Source: Ornithinibacillus sp047228935
Lineage (GTDB): Bacteria > Bacillota > Bacilli > Bacillales > Amphibacillaceae
DNA: 64,000 nucleotides
Direction of reading: 5' to 3'
Assembly (NCBI RefSeq): GCF_047228935.1
Contig: NZ_JBFEGG010000003.1
Span: 186,001 to 250,000, forward strand
Part shown: in pieces, positions 25,538 to 33,165 of the stretch
Layout: each line of letters starts with the position of its first letter
Position numbering within the stretch: position 1 is the stretch's first letter
The notes under the pieces: model-generated
Told to the model about the DNA's origin: nothing
Database searches by the model: none
What the model saw: the letters and a program-made list of their open reading frames with translations, nothing else
Position numbers and translations under genes: made by a program

Positions 25538-26521
25538 TTGGATTATAATGTGATTCGCTGTGCCAGAGCTATTTTGCATGTAACAGATCTTGAAGCTTCG
25601 AGAAAGTTTTATGTGGATACACTGGGGTTTATTGAGACTGAATCAGATGAAGAACATATATATCTTCGAGGATTAGAGGAGCATAATCACCATAGCTTAT
25701 TGTTAAAAAAGGCAGATATGCCTGTGGTGGAGGCACTAGGTTATAAAGTAGCTTCAGATAGTGAATTAGATGCACTAGCACTCATGTTTGAAAAAGAAGG
25801 GTATGCGACGAAGTGGATTGATAAAGGTGAGCAGCATGCGATTGGGAGGACGTTACGAGTTAATGATATATCAGGATTGCCATTAGAATTTTTTGCGGAG
25901 ATGGATTTAGTGGAACGACTCCTGCAACGCTATGATTTATACACAGGATCCCGTATGCAACGGATTGATCACTTTAATTGTTCTGTACCTGATGTGGAAG
26001 CGGCATATGATTTTTATAAAGAAAAATTAGGTTTTGCCTGCTCGGAGTATACGGAAACACCTGAAGGAGGAATTTGGGCTGCTTGGCTACACCGTAAACA
26101 AAATGTACATGACGTTGCGTTTATGAACGGAAAAGGACCGAGACTTCATCATATAGGGTTCTGGCTACCAGATCAATTGTCCCTTATCCATACGTGTGAT
26201 GTACTCGCAGCGAGTGGTTATGGAGAATCTATTGAACGTGGACCAGGGAGACACGGCCTATCTAATGCATTCTTCTTATATTTACGAGACCCAGACGGAC
26301 ATCGCATCGAACTATACAGCGGAGATTACCTTACAAGCGATCCGGATTTTGAACCCATTCGCTGGGACATCAACGACCCAATGCGTCAAACCTTCTGGGG
26401 CCACGCCGCCCCAGACAAATGGTTCACCGAAGCATCAACAGTCCTAGACATACACACAGCAAAAGAAATAACCCTACAAAACGCCAAACTAAAACAACAC
26501 AAACCAACTTTTGTGATTTAA
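25538..26521 (+). CDS. hpaD: 3,4-dihydroxyphenylacetate 2,3-dioxygenase (extradiol, VOC type)
   Basis: A 327-residue type I extradiol dioxygenase with two glyoxalase/VOC modules. The catalytic C-terminal module holds the metal ligands His in RIDHFNCSVPDVEAAYDFY, His in PRLHHIGFW and Glu in GHRIELYSGDY, as in Brevibacterium homoprotocatechuate dioxygenase. It opens the ring of homoprotocatechuate next to the hydroxyls. It starts at TTG with GGGAGGG upstream. The last 60 or so codons end almost only in A or C, unlike the first part of the gene, and this bias grows towards the repeat element that follows. Confidence 0.92.
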   Translation: MDYNVIRCARAILHVTDLEASRKFYVDTLGFIETESDEEHIYLRGLEEHNHHSLLLKKADMPVVEALGYKVASDSELDALALMFEKEGYATKWIDKGEQHAIGRTLRVNDISGLPLEFFAEMDLVERLLQRYDLYTGSRMQRIDHFNCSVPDVEAAYDFYKEKLGFACSEYTETPEGGIWAAWLHRKQNVHDVAFMNGKGPRLHHIGFWLPDQLSLIHTCDVLAASGYGESIERGPGRHGLSNAFFLYLRDPDGHRIELYSGDYLTSDPDFEPIRWDINDPMRQTFWGHAAPDKWFTEASTVLDIHTAKEITLQNAKLKQHKPTFVI

Positions 26522-26571
26522 TTGTATGATTGTTACGAGTGTGGAGGATTTTTTATTGGTTTTCACACAGA

Positions 26572-26808
26572 GCGTCCAGAATACACGGAGACTCCTGTGG
26601 GAAGAAAGGCATCGGTGAGACCCCGAGTATGCACCTGCGTCTGCTAGTAATGCTACGCAGCAGGTTTCCTCGGTGCAAGGCTACAGAGAAGATTATTCAA
26701 GTAGCAGCCTGGCTCGCCAGCCGCCCACGGCAAGGTAGACACTGCGAGGTAGTTTCGAGCAGATGTCGCCCCTGTGCTGGAAGTAAAAGCGGAGTGTATT
26801 CTGGACGC
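26572..26808. repeat. Modular inverted-repeat element, copy 1 (inside the hpa operon)
   Basis: The ends GCGTCCAGAATACAC (26572-26586) and GTGTATTCTGGACGC (26794-26808) are perfect inverted repeats. Between them lie GGAGACTCC, GGCATCGGTGAGACCCCG and a cassette of about 100 bases shared nearly identically with the copy at 49.6 kb. That cassette holds two nested hairpins: ACCTGC/GCAGGT and AGGCTAC with GTAGCAGCCT. No transposase is present. This copy lacks the outer GAGGCTGGGACA arms of the other two and sits between hpaD and hpaC, opening a 351-base gap in an otherwise tight operon. Confidence 0.85.
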
Positions 26809-26872
26809 GGATTCGGCAAGAAATTCATCTTATGGAGCATGGCAAGAAATCAATCCCAAAGGGGGTTAGTAA

Positions 26873-27349
26873 ATGGATGACCGAACGTTCCGCAACGCAA
26901 TGGGCAAATTCACAACCGGAATCACCATCATCACAACAAAACTAGGAAACGAAATCCACGGCATGACCGCAAACGCCTTCATGTCCGTATCTTTAAACCC
27001 AAAACTAATTCTAGTATCAGTCGACCATAAAGCAACCATGAAACACTATATAAATAATGCAGGCAAATTTGCCATAAGCTTTCTAAACCAAGACCAAAAA
27101 GATCTATCAGCCTATTTCGCCGGACAAATCGAAGAAACTAGACAAATAGACTTCCATTGGTTTCACGAACTACCAACAATAAAAGAAGCGCTAGTCAACT
27201 TAGTATGTGAATTACATGATGCAGTAGATGCTGGAGACCATACACTTTTCATAGGTAAAGTTACCGACTTGGAAATACGAGACGGAGAACCGCTAGCATT
27301 TTATGAAGGCAAATACCGAGAGTTAGGGAGTAGTGAACGAGTGAACTAG
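26873..27349 (+). CDS. hpaC: 4-hydroxyphenylacetate 3-monooxygenase, flavin reductase component
   Basis: A 158-residue flavin reductase of the HpaC/RutF family. It begins MDDRTFRNAMGKFTTGITII, then TAKGEIHGMTANAF-like spacing (here GNEIHGMTANAFMSVSLNP, the flavin-binding strand), and ends with the conserved DHTLFIGKVTDLEI and LAFYEGKYREL segments. It reduces FAD with NADH for HpaB. The first 80 or so codons end nearly always in A or C, and the bias fades towards the 3' end, mirroring the pattern at the end of hpaD. GGGGG lies eight bases before the ATG. Confidence 0.92.
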   Translation: MDDRTFRNAMGKFTTGITIITTKLGNEIHGMTANAFMSVSLNPKLILVSVDHKATMKHYINNAGKFAISFLNQDQKDLSAYFAGQIEETRQIDFHWFHELPTIKEALVNLVCELHDAVDAGDHTLFIGKVTDLEIRDGEPLAFYEGKYRELGSSERVN

Positions 27350-27380
27350 ACTCATAAACTTGCTGATTGGGGGATAAATC

Positions 27381-28523
27381 ATGAAACAGCAATTAGACAA
27401 ATCATCCGCAATGTCGATGGATATATTTGAAAAAATAAGTGGGCATGAACAAGTCGTATTTTGTAACGACCCTAGTACAGGTTTACAAGCAATTATCGCT
27501 ATCCACAATACAACACTTGGTCCTGCACTAGGCGGAACAAGAATGTATCCATATGCTACTGTAGAAGATGCGTTAGAAGATGTATTACGGTTATCAGAAG
27601 GTATGACATATAAATGTGCCGCAGCAGATATTGATTTTGGTGGTGGAAAGGGGGTCATTATCGGTGACCCGAAAACAGATAAATCACCAGCATTGTTTAG
27701 AGCGTACGGCCAATTCGTAGATTCGTTGAATGGGAGATTTTATACCGGAACTGATATGGGAACGACGATGGATGATTTTGTGCAAGCTGCAAAGGAAACG
27801 AATTTTATTAATGGAATCCCAGAAGAATTTGGCGGTGGAGGAGATTCTTCAATCCCGACTGCTGAAGGTGTTCTGTATGGATTGAAAGCAACAAATAAAT
27901 ATTTATTTGGTAATGAGTCCTTAACAAGTATTACCTATGCTATCCAGGGGTTAGGTAAAGTCGGGTATAAAGTTGCCAATCACCTTTTACAAATAGGAGC
28001 TACTATTATCGTAACGGATATATCAGAAGATGCACTTACTGCCATCCAAGAAAAAGGTGCTAAGTCTCCTGGTACAGTTACGATAGTAGAGAGTGATGAA
28101 ATCTACGGGGTAGATGCAGACATTTTCGTTCCTTGTGCAATGGGTGGAATTTTAAATGATGAAACGATTGAAAGGCTAAAAGTAAAAGCTATTGTCGGTT
28201 CAGCCAATAATCAGTTGAAAGAAGACTATCATGCAAAAGTTCTTCATGAAAAGGGGATACTATATGCCCCAGACTATATCGTTAATGCTGGAGGACTAAT
28301 TCAGGTTGCTGATGAATTGTATGGGGCTAATAAAGCCCGTGTTCTTCTGAAGACAAAGGCAATCTATCAATCTATTATAGAGGTTTATAAGCAATCAGAG
28401 CTGGATGCCGTTACAACACTTGAAGCAGCTAATCGCAAATGTCGAGAGCGCCTAGAGGAACAACGTGGACGTAATAATTTTTTCAGAAGAGAAAGAAGCC
28501 CAAAGTGGACATTTTATAAATGA
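27381..28523 (+). CDS. pdh: phenylalanine dehydrogenase
   Basis: A 380-residue NAD-dependent amino-acid dehydrogenase of the Glu/Leu/Phe/Val group. Substrate- and catalysis-linked Lys78 and Lys90 are in GMTYKCAAADIDFGGGKGV. FYTGTDMGTTMDDFV and the NAD motif IQGLGKVG follow. It matches what I remember of the Lysinibacillus/Bacillus badius phenylalanine dehydrogenase from the N-terminal KQLxKSS to the C-terminal RNxFF-R-R-PKW segment, and is unlike leucine dehydrogenase there. It deaminates phenylalanine (and tyrosine) to the 2-oxo acid. Its place in the operon links amino-acid breakdown to 4-hydroxyphenylacetate. Confidence 0.9.
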   Translation: MKQQLDKSSAMSMDIFEKISGHEQVVFCNDPSTGLQAIIAIHNTTLGPALGGTRMYPYATVEDALEDVLRLSEGMTYKCAAADIDFGGGKGVIIGDPKTDKSPALFRAYGQFVDSLNGRFYTGTDMGTTMDDFVQAAKETNFINGIPEEFGGGGDSSIPTAEGVLYGLKATNKYLFGNESLTSITYAIQGLGKVGYKVANHLLQIGATIIVTDISEDALTAIQEKGAKSPGTVTIVESDEIYGVDADIFVPCAMGGILNDETIERLKVKAIVGSANNQLKEDYHAKVLHEKGILYAPDYIVNAGGLIQVADELYGANKARVLLKTKAIYQSIIEVYKQSELDAVTTLEAANRKCRERLEEQRGRNNFFRRERSPKWTFYK

Positions 28524-28533
28524 GGTGTAACCA

Positions 28534-29769
28534 ATGGTTGAAGTAAAATTTCATGATATTGGCGAAGGAATGACCGAGGGCGAGGTTGTTAGCTATTTGG
28601 TTAAGGTAGGGGATACAGTAAAAGTCGATCAGCCTTTAGTTGAAATGCAGACGGATAAGATGGTTGCAGAAATACCTTCTCCAGCTAATGGTACGGTGAA
28701 GCAGATTAATTTTGAAGAAGGAACGACCATTACTATTGGCTCTGTATTATTAGAAATTGACGATGGGAAAGAAGAGGTAATGGAATCGAGCTCAGAGCCT
28801 GAGGTAGCAGCAGTCTTAGCTCCAGAGAAAAAAGCTCAAGAAGAGACACAACTAACGAAAAGGCCTCCTAAACGAATTATTGCAGCACCACATACGAGAA
28901 GGATTGCTCGGGAACATGATGTTGATATCGAGCAAGTAATTGGTTCTGGACCAGCTGGAAGGGTAACAGATGAGGATATATATCAATTTATTCGCAAGCG
29001 TGGTAGTAATGGAAAAGAACAAGTAGAGGTGGCAGTAGAAACTGAGATTACAAGGATGGAAGAACCTGTAATTACAGCTGGAGATACTATTCCGTTTACC
29101 GGTATACGAAAGCAAATCGCTTTAAAAATGACGGAATCACTTTCAAAAATTCCACATGTAACCCATTTTGATGAGGTGGATTTAACGAATATAATAGATT
29201 TTCGTCAGGAGCTTAAAGATTCGGGTGAGAATATATCAGTTGTGGCATTTTTTCTAAAAGCATTAACAATCACATTACAAGAGTTCCCACTATTTAATGC
29301 AAGTCTAGATGAGGAGCATAATGTGATTCGGTTATTAAGGGAATATCATATTGGTCTTGCGACAAATACCGAAAAAGGGTTACTTGTACCAGTACTTCGT
29401 GATGCGAATAAGAAATCCATTAAAGAGCTACATGATGAAATGAAGGAATTAACGAAAAAGGCACAGGAGCAAAAACTTACTGCCGGTGAAATGAAGGGCG
29501 GCACCTTTACCGTAAGCAACGTAGGACCTCTTGGCGGTATGGCAGCAACTCCAATTATTAATTATCCACAAACAAGTATTATCGCTTTCCATAAAACTAA
29601 GAAAATGCCTGTTGTGATGGAAAATGATGAAATAGCTGTTCGTTCTATTATGACGATGTCTCTATCTTTTGATCATCGAATCATTGATGGGGCAGATTCC
29701 GTATTATTTACAAATCGTTTTATAGAACTTATCGAGCAACCAAAAAAACTTTTGCTATATTTACACTAA
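28534..29769 (+). CDS. 2-oxo acid dehydrogenase E2 (lipoyl acyltransferase), orphan
   Basis: A 411-residue E2 subunit. It has one lipoyl domain with Lys42 in VEMQTDKMVAEIPSP, an E1/E3-binding domain at about residues 112-150 (AAPHTRRIAREHDVDIEQV, SGPAGRVTDEDI), and a catalytic domain from residue 185 ending in LSFDHRIIDGADSVLF with the His and Asp of the HxxxDG motif. It resembles branched-chain E2. No E1 alpha, E1 beta or E3 gene is nearby, so it must recruit partners encoded elsewhere. Lying 10 bases after pdh suggests it serves oxidative decarboxylation of an aromatic 2-oxo acid; this is inference. Confidence 0.88.
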   Translation: MVEVKFHDIGEGMTEGEVVSYLVKVGDTVKVDQPLVEMQTDKMVAEIPSPANGTVKQINFEEGTTITIGSVLLEIDDGKEEVMESSSEPEVAAVLAPEKKAQEETQLTKRPPKRIIAAPHTRRIAREHDVDIEQVIGSGPAGRVTDEDIYQFIRKRGSNGKEQVEVAVETEITRMEEPVITAGDTIPFTGIRKQIALKMTESLSKIPHVTHFDEVDLTNIIDFRQELKDSGENISVVAFFLKALTITLQEFPLFNASLDEEHNVIRLLREYHIGLATNTEKGLLVPVLRDANKKSIKELHDEMKELTKKAQEQKLTAGEMKGGTFTVSNVGPLGGMAATPIINYPQTSIIAFHKTKKMPVVMENDEIAVRSIMTMSLSFDHRIIDGADSVLFTNRFIELIEQPKKLLLYLH

Positions 29770-29773
29770 TGAC

Positions 29774-29822
29774 TAACGGGCAGACAGTACCAAATGGTTC
29801 TACTGCCCGTTAACCTTGGAAT
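29774..29822 (+). terminator. Intra-operon hairpin
   Basis: TAACGGGCAG (29774-29783) pairs with CTGCCCGTTA (29813-29822); an inner CAGTACC/GGTTCTACTG pairing extends it. No T-run follows, so it may be an RNA processing or pausing site rather than a full terminator. Confidence 0.5.
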
Positions 29823-29877
29823 AAAATAAGAGTAACGAAAAGTTGTTTAAAACGGTGAGATAGGGGTGATGGCACTC

Positions 29878-30669
29878 ATGATGACACAAATGAAAGCGAA
29901 ATTTTCTAATACGGTTGGACTGGAGGAGATTTACGTAGGACAGTCTTTCATTGAATGGAAAGGAGAGAAGTATACAGAGGATGCATTTTCGTGGCAATCT
30001 CCAGTGACTGGGACAGTATATGGCACATTATTAAATTTTAAGGAACAGGTTGAGGCATTAGAAGGAGAATTTGAAAAGCCACCATATAATAAGGCACCAG
30101 TGCGCCCAGTATTATATATCAAGCCTAGAAATACGATAAATGCTCACTTGAACGAAGTAGTAATTCCTCAAGAAATCGAGGAAGTGGAAGTAAATGGAAC
30201 ATTAGGTGTAGTTATCGGAAAAACGGCCACTAATGTAAAGGAAGAAGATGCTTTAGGGTTTGTGGAAGGTTATACGATTGTTAATGATGTCACTATTCCA
30301 CATCTAAACTATTTTCGCCCAGCCATTAAGGAAAAAGCTCGTGATGGATTTTGCCCAATTGGACCATGGATTGTTCCGAAAGAAAATGTCCCCAATCCTG
30401 ATAATCTAATGATATGGACATTTAAAAATGATGAATTGATTCAAGTAAGCGGTACGAAAGATTTAGTCCGATCTATACCACGACTTATTCAGGATGTAAC
30501 GGAATATATGACTTTAGCAAAAGGTGATGTGTTATTAGTTGGTGTGCCACTTAACCCATCTACTGCCAAAGCAGGTGATACGATTCGGATTGAGATTGAT
30601 TTTATAGGGAGTTTAGAGAATCGATTTGTTTTGGAGAATGTTCAGGTGGCAGGAGGGGAAAAGATATGA
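29878..30669 (+). CDS. 4-hydroxyphenylacetate degradation isomerase/decarboxylase, HpaG N-terminal-type subunit
   Basis: A 263-residue fumarylacetoacetate hydrolase-fold protein. PPYNKAPVRPVLYIKPRNT, LGVVIGKTATNVKEEDA, GYTIVNDVTIP and ARDGFCPIGPW correspond to the N-terminal half of E. coli HpaG. In E. coli the two halves are fused; here they are separate overlapping genes. Together they decarboxylate 5-oxo-pent-3-ene-1,2,5-tricarboxylate and isomerise the product. Which half carries which activity is not shown by the sequence. The start is uncertain among GTG 29866 and ATGs at 29869, 29878 and 29881; AGGGGTG is best spaced for 29878. Confidence 0.85.
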   Translation: MMTQMKAKFSNTVGLEEIYVGQSFIEWKGEKYTEDAFSWQSPVTGTVYGTLLNFKEQVEALEGEFEKPPYNKAPVRPVLYIKPRNTINAHLNEVVIPQEIEEVEVNGTLGVVIGKTATNVKEEDALGFVEGYTIVNDVTIPHLNYFRPAIKEKARDGFCPIGPWIVPKENVPNPDNLMIWTFKNDELIQVSGTKDLVRSIPRLIQDVTEYMTLAKGDVLLVGVPLNPSTAKAGDTIRIEIDFIGSLENRFVLENVQVAGGEKI

Positions 30670-31421
30670 AACATGCCAGAGTTGCTTGTTTCGGTAGCAT
30701 TCACGAAGCGGTTCGAATAGAGGGTAAACTCCAACTTACAGATGGCAGATTAGTAGGCGAAGAAGAAGTGGTCTGGTTACCGCCTTTAGAGGTGGGGACT
30801 ATTTTTGCTCTTGGTTTGAATTATGCAGACCATGCCAATGAAATAAGTTTTAAGGCACCTGAAGAACCACTTGTTTTCTTAAAAGGACCGAATACGTTAA
30901 TTGGCCATAATGGAGAAACGAGAAGACCTGTGGACGTGGACATGATGCATTATGAATGTGAATTAGCCGTTATCATTGGTAAAAAAGCGAGAAATGTGAA
31001 GCGAGAGGATGCATACAATTATGTTTCTGGATATACGATTGCAAATGATTATGCCATTCGTGATTACCTAGAAAATTACTATCGCCCAAATTTAGCTGTG
31101 AAGAATCGAGATACGCTAACACCTATTGGGCCATGGTTTGTCGATAAAGAGGATATTCCAGATCCGATGAATCTTAAGCTTTACACCTATGTAAATGGAG
31201 ATTTAAAACAGGAAGGCTCTACAAAAGATATGGTATTTGATATTCCATTTTTAATCGAATATTTAAGTAGTTTTATGACTTTAAACGAAAACGATATTAT
31301 TTTGACTGGAACACCTAAAGGCACGGTTAACGTAGTTGAAGGTGATGAAGTTGTTGTGGAGATCGAAGGAATCGGAAAACTTCGGAACAAAATTGTAAGT
31401 GATAAGGTTTTTCAACGGTAA
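30666..31421 (+). CDS. 4-hydroxyphenylacetate degradation isomerase/decarboxylase, HpaG C-terminal-type subunit
   Basis: A 251-residue FAH-fold protein equivalent to the C-terminal half of HpaG. It shows FALGLNYADHANEISFKAP, EEPLVFLKGPNTL, the metal-binding MHYECELAVIIGKKARNV (E-x-E), VSGYTIANDYAIRDYLENYY and LTGTPKGTVNV. The start overlaps the preceding gene by four bases (ATGA). It completes the decarboxylation/isomerisation step with its upstream partner. The duplicate arrangement supports heteromer formation. Confidence 0.9.
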   Translation: MKHARVACFGSIHEAVRIEGKLQLTDGRLVGEEEVVWLPPLEVGTIFALGLNYADHANEISFKAPEEPLVFLKGPNTLIGHNGETRRPVDVDMMHYECELAVIIGKKARNVKREDAYNYVSGYTIANDYAIRDYLENYYRPNLAVKNRDTLTPIGPWFVDKEDIPDPMNLKLYTYVNGDLKQEGSTKDMVFDIPFLIEYLSSFMTLNENDIILTGTPKGTVNVVEGDEVVVEIEGIGKLRNKIVSDKVFQR

Positions 31422-31432
31422 GGAGTGTAGCT

Positions 31433-31810
31433 ATGCCACATATTACAGTAGAGTACACCGATAATTTGAAGGTAGACGGAGATATAAAAGGGTTACTTAA
31501 GAAATTGAATGAGGCTTTAATTGATGAAGGCTTTCCTATAGGTGGTATCCGTTCCAGATCGATTGAACTAAAGGATTATATAATAGCCGATGGAACCGGG
31601 GAAGATGACAGCTTTGTCCATGTTACCTTAAAAATTGGTGCAGGTAGAACAAACGAGGTAAAGAAATCAGCCTGTGACCGTTTATTCTCTATAATCGAAA
31701 GTCACTTTGAAACCCAATTTACCAATCGCTACATTGCTTTATCACTAGAACTATTTGAGTTTATGTTTCCGACTTTTAAGAAGAATAATATTCATCAACG
31801 ATACAGGTAA
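31433..31810 (+). CDS. hpaF: 5-carboxymethyl-2-hydroxymuconate delta-isomerase
   Basis: A 125-residue member of the tautomerase/CHMI family. It begins MPHITVEYTDNL, so Pro becomes the N-terminal catalytic base after Met removal. The Arg residues of GGIRSRSIELKDY and the length (E. coli 126) also fit. It isomerises the dehydrogenase product so that HpaG can decarboxylate it. It is the last gene of the operon; the gap to the previous gene is 11 bases, and a long hairpin follows. No gene for the HpaH hydratase is seen between the regulator and this end. Confidence 0.93.
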   Translation: MPHITVEYTDNLKVDGDIKGLLKKLNEALIDEGFPIGGIRSRSIELKDYIIADGTGEDDSFVHVTLKIGAGRTNEVKKSACDRLFSIIESHFETQFTNRYIALSLELFEFMFPTFKKNNIHQRYR

Positions 31811-31844
31811 GTGTTTCACAGCTGATTCGATATTCGATTAGTAT

Positions 31845-31890
31845 AATTTATGAATCCCGAAATACTTATACATTTCGGGATTCATAAATT
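31845..31890. terminator. Long bidirectional terminator
   Basis: Bases 31845-31863 pair with 31872-31890 in a perfect 19-bp stem, core GAATCCCGAAAT, eight-base loop. It ends the hpa operon (+) and ytaF (-), whose stop codon adjoins it. Confidence 0.9.
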
Positions 31891-32523
31891 TTATATCAAA
31901 TTCAATACACCAAGTGCAATCAACAATACTGGTGGCAAAAAGTTCATCCGCTCCAAACGTTTATTTCTTGATAATACAATCCCAACCTTTATTCCGTAAT
32001 GAACAAATACCCCACTCATTACAGCAATCAAAATTGGTGTAACTATTGGAGAGTAACCTAATATCGCAGCTCCTATCCCAGCGCCAAATGCATCTAGTGC
32101 AAGGGCAGTACCTAGCAAGATCGCCTCACCTATAGAAATAGTTCCGGATTGGTCAAGGTCAGCTTTGTCTGGTGTGGAAATTACGGTCTTAAAACTTTGA
32201 AAATGGTTAGGTGTTGTAACTGGATGTTCACTTTGCTCATCTTTTTTAATTTGTCCTCGAATGGTATTAATTAAAGAAAATAGCCCAATAAAGATTAATA
32301 TAGATCCTCCAACGGTTTTTGCGAAAGTAACAGATAGAAAAGAATGCAGCATCGTTCCTATTATCATAGAGAGTAATACTACAATTCCAGAGCAAATCAT
32401 AATGATGGTTAACGCGCTTTTGGGAACTAAGATTTTCCGCATTCCATATGTTACCCCGACTCCGAATCCATCTAAGCTTACTGCAATTACTAGGAATAAT
32501 AATCCCGTATAAAATAGCATCAT
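31891..32523 (-). CDS. ytaF: sporulation membrane protein YtaF
   Basis: A 210-residue membrane protein of the MntP/YtaF group, made of two three-helix repeats. The N-terminal repeat reads VIAVSLDGFGVGVTYGMRK, the second has GTALALDAFGAGIGAAILG; the repeated LDxFGxG motif is the family mark. Between them lies a cytosolic loop with PDKADLDQSGTISIGEA, which looks like one EF-hand calcium loop (DxDxSG). The family includes manganese exporters, and YtaF is linked to sporulation in Bacillus. I start it at 32523, eight bases from AAAGG; the codons MV before it lie too close to the ribosome site. Confidence 0.85.
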   Translation of the reverse strand: MMLFYTGLLFLVIAVSLDGFGVGVTYGMRKILVPKSALTIIMICSGIVVLLSMIIGTMLHSFLSVTFAKTVGGSILIFIGLFSLINTIRGQIKKDEQSEHPVTTPNHFQSFKTVISTPDKADLDQSGTISIGEAILLGTALALDAFGAGIGAAILGYSPIVTPILIAVMSGVFVHYGIKVGIVLSRNKRLERMNFLPPVLLIALGVLNLI

Positions 32524-32702
32524 CACCATATCCTTTTCATGTTCTAGGGTATTGTATGGTAATAAAGGATGTTGTGTGCTTTCCTAACGGGTGGTAGAAA
32601 TTTAATGACTTAATTCTGTTCTTGTAAGATAGATTTTGGTATCGTTGGAATAAGGGAAAGATGTTTATTAAAAATCGTCGTCATTTAAATGGAGGAAAAA
32701 TT

Positions 32703-33128
32703 ATGTTTAGGAAATTTTTAACAGCTATTCTCTCCGCTGTTATCTTTAGTTTTATTTTAGGATTAATGACCTACTTAACTTACACGTCTAATAGTATATG
32801 GATTTCAATGGGGTTCTTTCTATTATATTCTGCACCGGTGTATGTAATTAGTGGGATTCCACTTTCTTATCTTATTGATTCTGTCATTAAGAGAATAAAT
32901 TTTTCATCACCTTTAGCTCGTCATTATAGTAGATATGGGCTATTTATATTAGCTGGGATTGTAGTGGCGTTAATTTATACAGTAATTTTGACGATAGTAG
33001 ATGAACGTTTTGTGTTCTTGTCACAAGCATCATGGACATACGTAATTGGTGGGATTATTGCAGCATTAGTTTACTACTACGTATCACTAGTAATGGACCG
33101 AAAGAACAATAAGCCAGATATGGTATAG
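32703..33128 (+). CDS. four-helix membrane protein, unknown function
   Basis: A 141-residue hydrophobic protein with four membrane helices at about residues 6-25, 32-55, 75-95 and 108-128. Short basic loops suggest the N-terminus is inside. The end is polar (MDRKNNKPDMV). I do not recognise a family motif. It starts at ATG 32703, seven bases after GGAGG; a longer in-frame version from 32661 has no ribosome site. topB follows 37 bases later on the same strand and may be co-transcribed, which says little about function. Confidence 0.65.
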   Translation: MFRKFLTAILSAVIFSFILGLMTYLTYTSNSIWISMGFFLLYSAPVYVISGIPLSYLIDSVIKRINFSSPLARHYSRYGLFILAGIVVALIYTVILTIVDERFVFLSQASWTYVIGGIIAALVYYYVSLVMDRKNNKPDMV

Positions 33129-33165
33129 TGTTAAGGTAGAAGTTTGAAGAGAGGAATTTACACAC

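Noticed and set aside
26530..26880. Open frame of 116 codons between hpaD and hpaC
   Set aside because: It reads through repeat copy 1, is Arg/Cys-rich without any family pattern, and copies 2 and 3 do not keep the frame.
27381..28523. Leucine dehydrogenase
   Set aside because: Both ends and the TGTDMGTTMDDF region fit Bacillus-type phenylalanine dehydrogenase better.
29878..30669. HpaH hydratase
   Set aside because: The chain aligns with the N-terminal half of HpaG (FAH fold: KPRNT, ARDGFCPIG), not with MhpD/HpaH enzymes.
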